A stretch of DNA of 64,000 nt from Corallium rubrum (lineage: Eukaryota > Cnidaria > Anthozoa > Scleralcyonacea > Coralliidae): contig OZ035998.1 of the NCBI GenBank assembly GCA_964035015.1, positions 38,200,059 to 38,264,058 of the forward strand, in the 5' to 3' direction. Positions 13,101 to 20,395 of this stretch are shown here, piece after piece. The translations under genes and the position numbers were made by a program. Position 1 is the stretch's first letter. Every line of letters starts with the position of its first letter. Below the pieces are notes generated by a model, which searched no databases, had not been told where the DNA came from, and saw nothing but the letters and a program-made list of their open reading frames with translations.

Positions 13101-14064
13101 TTTCCTCAATCAATTCTACAAAGTAGTTCCATCAAGTGGTCAGGGCCATTGCATACCCATTATCAGTATCAGTATATCTAAATACCGTCATATACATGTT
13201 ACTCAACAATAAAGTGCTTTTTGTTTCATCATGATGAAATCGCAAGATTTCTTCCTATTTTCGCGATGTCACTACACTGAAAAAGATATTCAGGCAGAAT
13301 TAAACGCTTTTGCTGAATAAACGTTTGCCTAAATAAAGAACTATGCGGCCACCCATTTGTAGCGAAAATATAATAAAATCTTAGCTCATATACTTGGCTC
13401 TTTGTCTCCACGGCATGAGAATACGTACGTGTCTTGCATATAGTCCTTCAATAGTATTTTCTGTTAACTTCTTCACTGCCAGATTTCTCCCTTTGAGGAG
13501 TAAAATCGGTCTGGCGTTAGCCATAGTGAACTGAACAAAAATCGACTTTGCCTTTGGCGGTAAAAGGCCTTAATAATAATTCTATAGTACGATTGTACGC
13601 GAATGGAAGAAATTATTATCTGCGTATATATCAATTTCATTTTAGTGTTAGAACAAAGAATCCAAAGCAACAACGCCTCAACAAAGTAAAAGTTTTCAAT
13701 TGTAAGCATTATACTAGCCATAAATTCATCATGGTATTTTACTGATAAAAGATGGGGGTGGGGGGGGGGGGGGGGAGGAGTGGCCAAAAGTGTAAGATTT
13801 CTGAGCTTCTGCATGGCCGTCTGTCGTTGGCTTGAAATTTAATTTTCAACGGCTTTACTGATTTTGTACGTGTTTTACTTGCTGCATGCATGGCTACTGG
13901 TAGTTATTGTATCATTAATGCATTTATGTCTGTTTTTCCGAGTAACAGTGGAAAAAATGGTCTTATCCAGTTAAAATATTGGGGAAAATTATTTAGATTG
14001 AGTACTTACAGGTCAACGCCAGCAAAGTTGTTAAGGCCAAAAGTGGTACCAGTATGGATTTCAT
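1038..14064 (-). CDS. Secreted collagen-like protein, 5' part of gene (spliced, partial)
   Basis: I read a spliced minus-strand gene from small exons that all join in phase 1: 14064-14010, 10893-10873, 2388-2362, 2269-2168 and, less surely, 1124-1038. Exon 1 encodes [18 protein letters not shown], a typical signal peptide, followed by a GTAAGT donor. The 21-bp and 27-bp exons add TAAKEI and DLDEARYKE, and the 102-bp exon adds a Gly-X-Y stretch (GPP repeats, then [12 protein letters not shown]). Each exon has an AG acceptor and a GT donor, and every exon after the first has a length divisible by three. The product is probably secreted or extracellular matrix; the family is unknown. I see no cysteine-rich minicollagen domain in this part. 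A Polinton-type element sits in the 8.5 kb intron between the 21-bp and 27-bp exons. The 3' end lies outside the window, and missed mini-exons are possible. Confidence 0.55.
1350..1530. repeat. Dispersed repeat resembling 44003-44135
   Basis: Contains the words CTGCCGAGGTTTT and CTTCATCAGAGTGAAA (minus strand), which also occur in the inverted repeat near 44 kb. It is probably a decayed copy of the same element, so the short open frame here is not treated as a gene. Confidence 0.3.
1676..2140. repeat. Array of TTTACTC / GAGTAAA words
   Basis: More than twenty copies of TTTACTC or its complement GAGTAAA lie in about 450 bp, often paired as TTTACTCAG-N-ACTTGAGTAAA so that they form small hairpins. 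Spacing is irregular, so it is not a simple tandem repeat. The right edge ends in TTTTTTTGCAGTG, like the terminus of a non-autonomous DNA transposon. No matching left terminus was found. Confidence 0.6.
2168..2388 (-). CDS. Two collagen exons (27 bp and 102 bp)
   Basis: Exon 2388-2362 (acceptor TTCACAG, donor GTGGGT) and exon 2269-2168 (acceptor TTGAACAG, donor GTAAGA) join in phase 1 to give [16 protein letters not shown] and eleven Gly-X-Y triplets in total. The near-identical GGACCTCCC units make the 102-bp exon a small minisatellite as well, so the triplet number may vary between alleles. Gly at every third residue with Pro in X and Y is diagnostic for a collagen helix. Confidence 0.7.
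2400..2920. other. Intron sequence, nothing recognised
   Basis: No coding exon or clear element is seen between the collagen exons and the Polinton-type insertion. Confidence 0.5.
2927..4163 (+). repeat. Left terminal inverted repeat of the Polinton-type element
   Basis: Matches the complement of 9284-10198 nearly throughout. It begins AGTAGTGATACCCCCCACT and ends at AAATATTTATTTA. It is longer than the right copy because it carries extra internal sequence near 3.15 kb (a partial duplication) and 3.55-3.73 kb. It holds several CCCTAA words (near 3033-3046, 3069, 3177, 3198, 3322). Confidence 0.9.
4197..4541 (-). pseudogene. Second, partial copy of the packaging-ATPase gene (tail region)
   Basis: The frame is almost identical to the last ~114 residues of the ATPase gene at 6329-7705, ending in the same [12 protein letters not shown]. 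It lies between the left inverted repeat and the left zinc-ribbon gene, on minus, pointing outward. The close match shows the copy is recent. Treated as a fossil part of the element. Confidence 0.85.
4580..5260 (-). CDS. Acidic zinc-ribbon protein of the Polinton-type element (left copy)
   Basis: 226 residues. The N-terminal half has the pattern [16 protein letters not shown]...TDLIEYCL...[13 protein letters not shown]...IDKSLIENV, shared with the right copy at 8615-9286; I recall similar proteins from cnidarian Polinton-type elements. A strongly acidic Ser/Glu stretch follows (about residues 115-150), then four Cys pairs (CEHC, CPKC, CKLC, CTVC) that suggest zinc ribbons. Its function is not established; a DNA-binding or regulatory role is only inference. 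It lies 35 bp downstream of the pX-like gene on the same strand. Part of a fossil element. Confidence 0.7.
   Translation of the reverse strand: MNIMEETSLANYRVQQIISHLHYEIDEEKVSSLLNSLLISHNLLTWNSRGEIVYNGKTISRTNITDLIEYCLTEYDAKIPEPLGLDIFVKGLANLKIDKSLIENVQVLTMLARHEHQEPESESEDEETDSETEQEESDAEQRSGEDSERNEELTGECEHCQSIARVVYLLQCPKCSWKDFYQDNNHHCKLCNLGSPLSFLHSIGFCTVCSKAYITDGVNENNFEQK
5296..5616 (-). CDS. pX-like small basic protein of the Polinton-type element (left copy)
   Basis: 106 residues, with the pattern [32 protein letters not shown], a basic RRKKK segment and a hydrophobic tail [17 protein letters not shown]. Small proteins of this type occur in Polintons and adintoviruses and have been compared with adenovirus core protein X. 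That assignment is from memory of the family, not from a search. It is clearly related to the right copy at 8253-8570, at roughly half identical residues by eye. Part of a fossil element. Confidence 0.65.
   Translation of the reverse strand: MMFTNEQRAFLQFLCLSKPVQQRAVLESASPEQVRCICECAHNLWQMHYQLPRQVIETLSPYQDDLHILVDPRRSFRRKKKTLVQNGEGFLSLLLGPVLEGLAEMV
5813..6290. repeat. GC-rich minisatellite (about 21-bp unit with GGAGCCAGGAGCC)
   Basis: Units such as GGCTCGGAGCCAGGAGCC repeat about 20 times with small changes. The unit length is a multiple of three and lacks stops on either strand, which produces open frames of up to 160 codons that are not genes. It fills the centre of the Polinton-type element, between the divergently oriented left and right gene sets. 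Confidence 0.9.
6329..7705 (+). CDS. C2H2 zinc finger + FtsK/HerA-type packaging ATPase (Polinton type)
   Basis: 458 residues. An N-terminal C2H2 finger (C20, C23, H36, H41) is followed by a P-loop ATPase: Walker A GCTQSGKT at 69-76 and Walker B LIVLDD at about 141-146. This is the A32/FtsK-like genome-packaging ATPase family of Polintons, adenovirus-like elements and large DNA viruses. The last ~130 residues are a separate tail ending in NLRSRPY. Met16 ([12 protein letters not shown]) is an equally good start. It faces right, toward the pX-like and zinc-ribbon genes. The 3' side has AATAAATATTT, a likely poly(A) signal. Part of a fossil element; whether it is expressed is unknown. Confidence 0.85.
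   Translation: MFGRNHFATDSLRSNMPYACDICGKNYSKPFNLRRHLEDVHGESHSRKATPVVNGSTVLQHPFTCIVAGCTQSGKTVWVKTLLENAKTTINPPPERIIWCYGQWQPMYLETIKTIPGIEFYEGIPSDIDSNNFLEVSQRNLIVLDDLMAQSGGDKRIASLFTKGSHHRNLSVIYIVQNIFHQGKETRNISLNAHYIVLFKSPRDKQQISVLARQVNPGHVHEFMKSYEEATTRPHGYLMLDLKPTTDDDHRLKTNVLPGENSSSLQQQLGSFIQKQSYQLPPIVNAMYNTEQKMQDIVQAPQVTPEEKSILYSNQLGRFLTFQNQLQNQSQPLTNLQTQQNTPNLTPEIKQETDDLPWSFHATPKTYFVTPPPTVEQPTLKHNFFHNWESSSDWKESDLAKMTPDDREEYEHHLLMTRSKYLPMTKEDVSQLSPEDKKDYHATFKIKTPKYNLRSRPY
7789..8198. repeat. Polypyrimidine (CTC)n/TTT tract
   Basis: About 400 bp of CTC triplets broken at near-regular intervals by TTT, all pyrimidine on the plus strand. Homopolymer-like frames (poly-Leu, poly-Ser, poly-Pro) are artefacts. 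The mirror-symmetric purine/pyrimidine strands could form triplex (H-) DNA. It lies between the ATPase and pX-like genes of the Polinton-type element. Confidence 0.95.
8253..8570 (+). CDS. pX-like small basic protein of the Polinton-type element (right copy)
   Basis: 105 residues with the same plan as the left copy: [31 protein letters not shown], a basic segment, then [17 protein letters not shown]. The two copies differ at about half of their positions, far more than the inverted repeats or ATPase tails do. It precedes the right zinc-ribbon gene by 44 bp, the same order as in the left arm. Confidence 0.65.
   Translation: MLIKKHKPFLELLCTSEPIQQRALLETASPEQIRCICDCMLNFWSMQYQLSPALLEDVKPYSDDISTLASPRSSFMRKKEILIQKGAGFLDVLLGPVLEGLAELI
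8615..9286 (+). CDS. Acidic zinc-ribbon protein of the Polinton-type element (right copy)
   Basis: 223 residues. The N-terminal domain ([16 protein letters not shown]...ELVEYCV...[13 protein letters not shown]...IDKNLIENV) and acidic linker match the left copy, and Cys pairs (CERC, CPKC, CNVC, CTVC) follow. Its stop codon lies on the first bases of the right inverted repeat, where AATAAATATTTT may serve as poly(A) signal. Function unknown. Part of a fossil element. Confidence 0.7.
   Translation: MGERLHDDFRVKEILSHFDYGVDEATASSLLNSLLASYVNLTWNPKGEIVYQGRTIPNTKIAELVEYCVSPYFSGIPEPAGLNVFVKGLADINIDKNLIENVRVLTMLAQAEEETESESENEETSSEDSEHDKDYTEIESENSIIDEPVDCERCQNPVNFTHVIECPKCLWKYFNKCVIRNLICNVCGTEFKTHDPCLRIIRCTVCPYASVTDRSLNNQEFFV
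9284..10198 (-). repeat. Right terminal inverted repeat of the Polinton-type element
   Basis: 915 bp, complementary to 2927-4163. It ends GGTATCACTACT and is followed by the CACGTC target duplication. It carries TAGGGTTAGGG and TTAAGGG words near 10046-10088 and TAGGGTTAAGGG near 9892. Confidence 0.9.
10464..10510. repeat. hAT-like terminus motif (low confidence)
   Basis: GTGGTTCCCAAACTC followed by GGGCCGG resembles one end of a hAT-type element. No partner end was found. Confidence 0.25.
10520..10770 (+). mobile_element. CR1-like LINE fragment (C-terminal region)
   Basis: The plus frame reads [21 protein letters not shown]...YWLEFLDLV and later [19 protein letters not shown]. This matches the region after the reverse transcriptase in the LINE at 47.5-49.6 kb (RRATKF...SYKERL...YWHEYLDLV). 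It is truncated at both ends. Confidence 0.65.
11040..11310. repeat. Repeat with TCAGCCCGGGCTGA palindromes
   Basis: TTTCAGCCCGGGCTGAAA and shorter variants (GTCAGCCCGG, TTCAGCCTGTGCTGAA, GGGCTGAACTTTCAACCCGGGC) recur in both orientations over about 270 bp. Probably the remains of a fold-back or MITE-type element. No coding content. Confidence 0.5.
11539..11702. mobile_element. MITE with TAGGCCACGTCCACACGT ends
   Basis: About 164 bp with inverted ends reading AGGCCACGTCCACACGT left and its complement right, and a non-coding core. No transposase. Confidence 0.75.
12460..12897. mobile_element. Two adjacent inverted-repeat elements
   Basis: 12460-12605 pairs GGGATATCCAAACACTCGAAAACAAT with ATTGTTTTCTCGTGTTTGGATATCC around a GC-rich loop. 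12608-12897 pairs GTGTGTATAAAAGAAACCTGA...CAACCTATTGTAGTAGTTTGA with its complement. Both look like small non-autonomous DNA elements. Confidence 0.6.
12925..13165 (+). mobile_element. 5S-rRNA-derived SINE (copy 1)
   Basis: The head resembles the internal control region of 5S rRNA (GTTAAGCCC...ATAGGTGACC). A shared tail follows, with TTCACCGGGTTCTCCGG and TTTTCCTCCCTC. The same head and tail occur on minus near 38.7 kb and 61.0 kb. This is the SINE3 plan, transcribed by RNA polymerase III. Confidence 0.65.
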
Positions 14065-14317
14065 CTTCCTTGCTCCCGTCAATAGAATAACCAACTATAC
14101 TAGTTGCTTTGAGCTTTCCCAGTTTTGGGCTCCAATTTATAAGAATTCGTGGGCCTGGATTAAAAAGCTAATTGCGACCAGTGTTGACAAACGAATGATG
14201 TATTAGGTCTTGTGGTTCAAACAAGGCATGCCGTGATAAGAGATTAAGACCTTCCTGTATCGTTAGCACGTCGACATCGCAAAGTTGCTGTCAATATTGC
14301 AAGGTCGCGCGTCAGGT

Positions 14318-14849
14318 CACGTTTACACTATTACGGCACGGGTGGTGGTCCGGATTGGGGTGAGCAAATCGTCTCAAAAGCAAAATCGTCTGTTTACACA
14401 TGGTTAATAGAAATATAAAGCTACGAATACGATTCATCAATTCATGTTGAAAAGTACATGAAGGTGCCAAATCCTTTGTTTTATGTTCATAAATATTTAA
14501 ACAGTACGGTTGAGTGATTGAACCCAAACGTTGCTATTGGATGATGGCTTCATTATACTGAAAACACAATATGTTCAGCAACCGTGAAAGTGCAAAAATT
14601 TCCATAAACCTGAACAAAAACATAAAATAATGACTTTTGTTGAGCTTCCAAACCATGTATATTTTCTATTAACTATTCATGGTTTACACTATGGCGCTAC
14701 AGTAAATTTAGTAGTGATTTGCAGTCGGAGTGGTTTTCCGTAGCGTAAGTCACTACGCTTAGCACTCTGGAATAGTGTAAACAAAACAAAGAAACGAAGT
14801 GATTTCTCAACGGGGAAGACTGACCGCACCGTAATGGTGTAAACGGGGC
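14318..14849. mobile_element. MITE with CGTTTACACTATTACGG ends, carrying a nested MITE
   Basis: The left end ACGTTTACACTATTACGGCACGG pairs imperfectly with CCGCACCGTAATGGTGTAAACG on the right. The copy of the 7-bp-duplication MITE family at 14399-14681 is inserted inside it, so this element is older. Confidence 0.6.
14399..14681 (-). mobile_element. MITE family A, copy 1 (7-bp duplication GTTTACA)
   Basis: 283 bp, ends CATGGTTAATAGAA and TTCTATTAACTATTCATG, flanked by GTTTACA on both sides (14392-14398, 14682-14688). The inner text (CATGTTGAAAAG, TTGAGTGATTGAAC, CTATTGGAT) is shared with the copies at 18.6, 24.8, 28.7, 30.4, 43.4 and 63.1 kb. Confidence 0.8.
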
Positions 14850-14851
14850 GT

Positions 14852-14997
14852 TAAAGCCTGTTTTCCACGAGGCGGAATTTTGCGCGCGGAGCGGAAATTT
14901 TCTTTGTCTTGTGATTTCTCGGGTGGAACTAATTAGAAAAGACAAAGAAAAATTCCGCCCTGCGCGCAAAATTCCGCCTAGTGGAAACGCGGCGTGC
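14852..14997. mobile_element. MITE family B (GGCGGAATTTTGCGCGC), copy 1
   Basis: GTTTTCCACGAGGCGGAATTTTGCGCGC pairs with its complement at the right end around a core containing TTTCTTTGTCTT. A second copy lies at 15248-15405. Confidence 0.7.
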
Positions 14998-15149
14998 TTC
15001 AATATTAATTAATCATAATTTTTCTGCATCATAAATTTTTACTTTCAGTATCGTAATTTTCACTGCACATAAATATCAGGCCTGCATAAATATTGACATT
15101 GCTTCACAAATTATTGTAATGTCATAATTTAATATAACATGATGATATC

Positions 15150-15490
15150 ATGTCATAATCACACATTTTTAATTTTGAAAACTCATTACGCGTCATTATA
15201 TTACCAGGCACAGCGGATTTTTTTTATCGCTCACGTAATAACACTATTAGGGATTTAAGCCGATTTTCCACTAGGAGGAATTTTGCGCGCTGAGCGGAAT
15301 TTTTCTTTGTCTTTTCTAATTAGTTCCACCCGAGAAATCACAAGACAAAGAAAATTTCCGCTCCGCGCGCAAAATTCCGCCTCGTGGAAATCGGCTTAAA
15401 TCCCTTATAGTGTCATTATGTGAGCGATAAAAAAATCCGCTGTGCCTGGTTTATAATGACGCGCAATGAGTTTTCAAAATTAATCATGTG
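15150..15490. mobile_element. Long hairpin: MITE family B copy 2 inside a wider inverted repeat
   Basis: The core (15248-15405) is the second family-B copy, with near-perfect arms GGGATTTAAGCCGATTTTCCAC. The flanks are also inverted copies of each other (AATTTTGAAAACTCATT, GGCACAGCGGATTTTTTT and ATCGCTCACGTAA against their complements). The whole ~340 bp could fold into one hairpin. Confidence 0.75.
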
Positions 15491-16230
15491 TGTATACCCA
15501 AGTACAGTACAATAGTATTTTTGAACCAAAACAAAACGTTGAGTAATTTGCAGTTCCAAGAGTAACACAACACCGTCGTCGTTGCACATACAACGATAGG
15601 GACCTTAATATTCGAATTACGTTTTAGTGAATGGGGCAAGCGTGATCAATTTTTAATGTTCCCTATGTATATGTATGCACTGTGCGTCCAAACAGACGAA
15701 TTTGTAGTCTCTTTCTGAACTTCGGCTTCCAAATCTTGTGTATTTTTTACACCTGTTTTCAAAATTACGCGACCTGCATGTGGCGTGATGTGAGTAGTTT
15801 AATGAATTTGTTGTCACAACTTGGCGGACATGGACATCAAATGAAACTGAGTCAGATTCCAGAATATAATGATGAAACGAGGACGTTGATGCTCATGACC
15901 GAATGGCAAACTATTTAACCAAATAACAATCCAATCCATGGGAATGTTGAATACCATATGGCAAAGTAAGTGATATTGAAGTATTTTGAATTGCCATAGA
16001 ACTCACATGTCGACTGCAATTTTCCCGGCCTGGTCGCGTAATTTTGAAAACGGGTGTAATTATTTTACGGCATGTGACCCTCGTCGATATCGTACACAAT
16101 TGATATCCTCGAGCATGCAAAGTCCAAACCCTAGATTCTTCCATCGAGGTTATTTTTTTATATCTATCAACAGCATGCAAATACGCTTCTGCAAGACAGG
16201 GCGTAACAAGACGAAACAAAAATTTTTTTA
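15491..16230. other. Intergenic, nothing recognised
   Basis: No coding exon or clear element is visible, only short chance open frames. Confidence 0.4.
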
Positions 16231-16231
16231 T

Positions 16232-16502
16232 TTTTTGGGGGGGGGGGGGGGGGGGGGCACTGTGACAGCATGGACTAGGGGGGCGGAGGCATGTCCCCGG
16301 AAATTTTTGAAATATAGGGTCTCTGAAATAGGATTTCCTGGCTTTTGAGAGTAATTTCCAGTAATTTTCGCTCGAACAGTGAAAACGAACACCAGAACCC
16401 AGCATTGACATGAACAATCGCTGATCAGTTGAGCCAGAGCAATTTTTTGGGGGCAGCCCCCCTCCTCCTCCCCCCGGCTCCACCCCTGTTACGGCCCTGA
16501 TA
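16232..16502. mobile_element. Non-autonomous element bounded by G-run and C-run
   Basis: Starts with a long G tract and ends in GGCTCCACCCCTGTTACGGCCCTG, the complement of the familiar CAGGGGCGTAGCC-type terminus. A related block lies at about 17130-17480. Confidence 0.45.
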
Positions 16503-16550
16503 GACCACTATCATTAATCAATCATCGCGATTTATAATTTACTAAACTAA

Positions 16551-16910
16551 AGGGGCTGTTTACATGAATCCAGTTGAGTTTCAATGCGAACTGAAATGCG
16601 AAGTCAATCCATGGAATTGAAATCCGCGGGAAATCTCAAATCAATAAATGTTAAAACCGCATGCATGTTCGTTCTTAGCCGCCAAAGGGGAGCCGGCTCG
16701 CAGCTAGTTCGTTCTAGGCCTCTCGATCACATTTTTCATTCCGGAATGATATCTCGCAACGAAATTTCAATCCAGAATGTGATTTCAATGAGAACCGGAT
16801 TGAACTCAATCTGGAGTGAGCTAAATCTCAATCCGTGTCACAGATAAAGGGTTTGAACAGAACCGGAATGAGTTCAATTGGTTCAATCCAGATTCATGTA
16901 AACAGCCCCT
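16551..16910. mobile_element. MITE with AGGGGCTGTTTACATGAATC ends, 360 bp
   Basis: The left AGGGGCTGTTTACATGAATC and right GATTCATGTAAACAGCCCCT are exact complements. The non-coding inside has many GAATTGAA-like words. The target duplication is unclear. Confidence 0.8.
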
Positions 16911-17030
16911 AATAAGAATAGACTGAGCAGGATACAATAATTGACAACAAAGTAGCTAAATATTCAAATCTGAAACGCTGAAATTGCATGCATAGAGTAG
17001 ACTGAAAATACCCCCCAAAGCATTAGCCAT

Positions 17031-17099
17031 TTAGCCTCCTTCGCAGATGTTCTTAGAAAGTTAGCGTACGACCCTAAGAACGTCTGCGAAAGAGGCTAA
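17031..17099. mobile_element. Short hairpin element (TTAGCCTCCTTCGCAGA)
   Basis: 69 bp, nearly all stem: TTAGCCTCCTTCGCAGATGTTCTTAG against its complement with two mismatches. A weaker relative (GCTACCTCCTCCGCAGATGT) lies at 46305-46380. Confidence 0.65.
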
Positions 17100-17129
17100 C
17101 AAAGCATATGTATACTTTAGATATACTCA

Positions 17130-17480
17130 GGGACGTAGCCAGGGGGGGGCGGGGGAGCCGCGGCTCCCCCCCTTTTGCCTTTTGATATAAAACGATAGAC
17201 ATGTAACTACAAAACTGATGCAATATGAATTGTGTCAGGAAATAAACTGTAAACAATGTATTCAATCTACTGAGTGTATGCATTTTGAGTATCTATGTGA
17301 CGTTTGCATGTTTTGAGTATTTTATATGACGTTTTTTAACCTTTAGAGTCTGTAAAGTCTTCCTCCAAAAGACAAGAAATGGCATTTCAGCGACTCTCGA
17401 TTTAAAAATTTCCCGGAGGAGCATGCCCCCGGACCCCGCTAAAAATTTATTTTGATTTCGGCTCCCCCCTTTCAAATCCT
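17130..17480. mobile_element. Decayed DNA element with GGACGTAGCCAGGGGGGG end
   Basis: Begins CAGGGACGTAGCCAGGGGGGG and contains words shared with 16.3 kb and 46.5 kb (GGAGCATGCCCCCGGACCCC; GGCATATCATGCCCCCAAACCCC). Repetitive, non-coding. Confidence 0.45.
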
Positions 17481-17499
17481 GGCTAATAACTAACATTAG

Positions 17500-18641
17500 A
17501 CCACGCGGCCGTGGAGCCGGTGCCCCCACCGAAATCAATGTTTTAATAACATTATTATCGAGTATTCTAAACGCCAATCTTTGCGCATCAGAAATAAAAT
17601 AACATTTGAAAATTAGTAGTAATATTACTTCTCGCAACTTGAATTTATCTTGTCTACTCTTTGCAAGAGACTTGTAAGTTTTACTTTTCTTCCGGTTCAT
17701 TTATAGCGCAATAATATATTTCTTGGACTAAAATCTTACGGGCCCCTATTTGCCCCAGGGTTACAGGATTACATGCTTCTCGCATGTAGTCAGACTGTAA
17801 ACCTATATTATATTTATTGGATTCTTCTATCCTTTGTTGACTGATGAGCAAACCATGCATCGCAACGTGTGCTGAATTGTGAAATAAACGAAATAAGTGG
17901 GGGTAATTAACCCTGGACTAACAATGAGGGATGATCCTTACTCATTTAAAATACTGGGCAGCTAATTAAATACACTTTTCTTACTTTGATGATATAGGTA
18001 CTTTAACCATTATACGAGATGGGTTTTTTATTATACAAGTTGCCGTTGCTATATATAATATATTAAACTGATATTCATTTCATTATCAAACTGATCCAAA
18101 TTGTATTTTGGTTACGAAAGATATTGATCCCCGTGGCACGATCTTTATTTAACGGAATCAAATATACATTTATTCACGTTTATTTGCTCGAGAATGAAAC
18201 TGATCTGTCCTGGATACTTCAAGTAAGGTTTATATTTTGACTTAGACATCACGTACATGCCCGTCTTGTTGACGGGTAAAATTTGTATTTAGTTAAGATA
18301 AGCCTTGCATGTATGTGTAAATATAGATCGGAAGAAATTGTAAGGGAAGAAATGTAGAGCGGAAGAAATTCGATGGGAAGAATTTATAGGGGAAGAAATT
18401 CCATAATAGTTGTTTATATTAGATGTAGTTTAGAATAACATTTAGCTAATCCCATTGGATTAGGTATAAATAGGAGTGCATGATAAGTGTGTAGGACATA
18501 ATTGATTGAAAAGATTGAATAGAGTGATTAATATAAAGTGTTAAGCAGCCCTCAACCAAAACCTGAATCACAAACACGAGTGTTTTTATATCCACACTTT
18601 TCCTGTCGCGCATGCGCCAAGTTACTTTGACTTCAAGTAAC
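17500..18641. other. Intergenic, nothing recognised
   Basis: No supported gene or element. GGGAAGAAATT-like words repeat a few times at 18330-18400. Confidence 0.4.
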
Positions 18642-18946
18642 CATAGTTAATAGAAAATATACATGGTTTGGAAGCTCACAAAAGTCATTGTTTTATGTTT
18701 TTGTTCAGGTTTACGGAAATTTTTGCACTTCCATGGTTACTGAACATATTGTTTTCTGTATAATGAAGCAAGCATCCAATAGCAACGTTTGGCTTCAATC
18801 ACTCAACCGTACTGTTTAAATATTAATAAACCTAAAACAAAGGAGTTGGCACCTTCGTGTACCTTTCAAGATGAATCGTAGCTTGATTGTTAACCGCTTT
18901 GAAGTTTGCCGGGTTTCCAAACCATGTATATTTTCTATTAACTATG
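18642..18946 (+). mobile_element. MITE family A, copy 2 (7-bp duplication AAGTAAC)
   Basis: 305 bp with ends CATAGTTAATAGAAAATATA and its complement, flanked by AAGTAAC on both sides (18635-18641, 18947-18953). The best preserved copy of this branch of the family. Confidence 0.85.
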
Positions 18947-19789
18947 AAGTAACGAAGTTCAGAAACACGAGATATGCGTGAACAACACGAGGCGATAGTC
19001 GGATAGTCGACTCTTCTCAGCTCTGTGAGTCGTCTTGTAACTTCCCAATTCAAGCACTGCAAAGAACGATGAGAAAGCTACATGTAACAGGACCAATTTA
19101 AGAAAAAGAAAAATTCAATATAATTATAATTATAAAAATCTACCTACTAAAAAATGGTGAAAAGAGCGTACTTTTATAACAGAATAACTAGATAAATAAT
19201 AATGATCAAAAATTGAAATAGCGCACTTTTATTTAGTCACATGCATACAACATAGGAGGTAAACTATAATTTTTTCTCTCTATATTATACCCATGATTAT
19301 ACACATAGCGGCCACAATTAAGATTTTGCTTTCCAACTACAGGACTAATGTCTATAATTTTGTCATACTAAACCTGCCATTATTTTAGAACAATTGAACA
19401 TTATTCAGTTTTTTTAGTTATCCTAAAAATTTCATAAAGGTTAGCTGCATGTATTGGAGATATCTGTTATGAAATATACATTGTGTAAAGCCCGAGTAAT
19501 AGTCGATCATCTGCTTGCTGACGACTTTTCAAAGAACCGAGAAGTCGAAGCAACTTTACGTGATATTATCCGGTTGTTTCATATATGGTGGAGGTCGCGA
19601 TCAAGGAAGCGATGGAGACCCGAATTTTAGTCTAGCTACGCCAAAAATGACAATTTTTAAAAAATTTCGACAGGCATATTATTGAGATGTATTAGTAAGT
19701 CTCTCGCCTAAGATGTTTTGACTCAAGAGGTTAAGTTCCCAATTCTTTAGAAATGGGGTCTGAGGTCCATGTCGAATTTTCAAAAAGTA

Positions 19790-20033
19790 TATCCAGAATG
19801 CAATTCGAGAGTAGTTTGCTGGTTCAACACTGCTGCCAAACGTTTGCGCATGCGTGAATTTGCTAGAGTAATTGTAAGACTCGCGGGGCATTTAAGAATA
19901 TGTTACAATATTGACAAAGAAGCCATGCACAAATTACCTACCTTATCTTTTCTGGTAGTATCAATGCTTATATTTTTAACTTTTGTGTCGGAGACTCGGA
20001 CCAGTCCAAATATTTCAGTGTTTCGTAAAATGG
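19790..20033. repeat. Dispersed repeat, inverted relative of 38.97-39.19 kb
   Basis: GCCAAACGTTTGCGCATGCG, GACTCGGACCAGTCCAAATATTTCAGTGTTT and TACAATATTGACAAAGAAGCCATG recur, in part complemented, at 38975-39185. Probably a fragment of the element at 38423-39810. Confidence 0.5.
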
Positions 20034-20104
20034 CGTGAAGTGCATGGCGAGAAAAGCTAGCGAACTTTCAAAACTATCCCACTTTTAGTTTGTTTTTCCC
20101 CCTT

Positions 20105-20265
20105 TCGTATTTTATAAAACAAATACAACATACCGCTCCTGTGCATATGTATACGCTTATTAAGGTACATTTGACGTGATTTGAACACGAAAAAAGTTAC
20201 TAAACTTCTTATAAGATTACATATGCACGGAGCTTTATGTTCTATTTGTTAAATAAAGATTGTAA
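20105..20265. mobile_element. Fold-back element family C, copy 1
   Basis: Arms ACATACCGCTCCTGTGCATATGTA...AAATCACGTCAAATG-type and GTTCTATTTGTTAAATAAAG fold on each other. Other copies are at 33385-33745 and 40226-41105. It lies just beyond the 3' end of SEM1 and close to that gene's probable poly(A) signal (AATAAA on minus, 20290-20285). Confidence 0.6.
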
Positions 20266-20395
20266 AGAAAAAGAACTTTTATATTTTATTAAAGACAGAC
20301 TAGTAATTCTTAAATATTTTTAAACAACATTGTCGGTGACATCAACATTTGTTTTCATCATTGTTGAAACTATATCACAGTAAGCAGTCATGCAG

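Noticed and set aside
14010-14167. Alternative minus frame FNPGPRILINWSPKLGKLKA as a 158-bp exon
   Set aside because: The acceptor lacks a pyrimidine tract and its end phase does not fit downstream exons, whereas the overlapping [18 protein letters not shown] frame gives a signal peptide and fits in phase 1.
16221-16260. Long G tract as a regulatory G-quadruplex
   Set aside because: It is the terminus of a repetitive element and may also be a sequencing-length artefact.
18832-19062. Minus frame CLNWEVTRRLTELRRVDYPT as an exon
   Set aside because: It overlaps the MITE at 18642-18946 and has no convincing partner exon or family.
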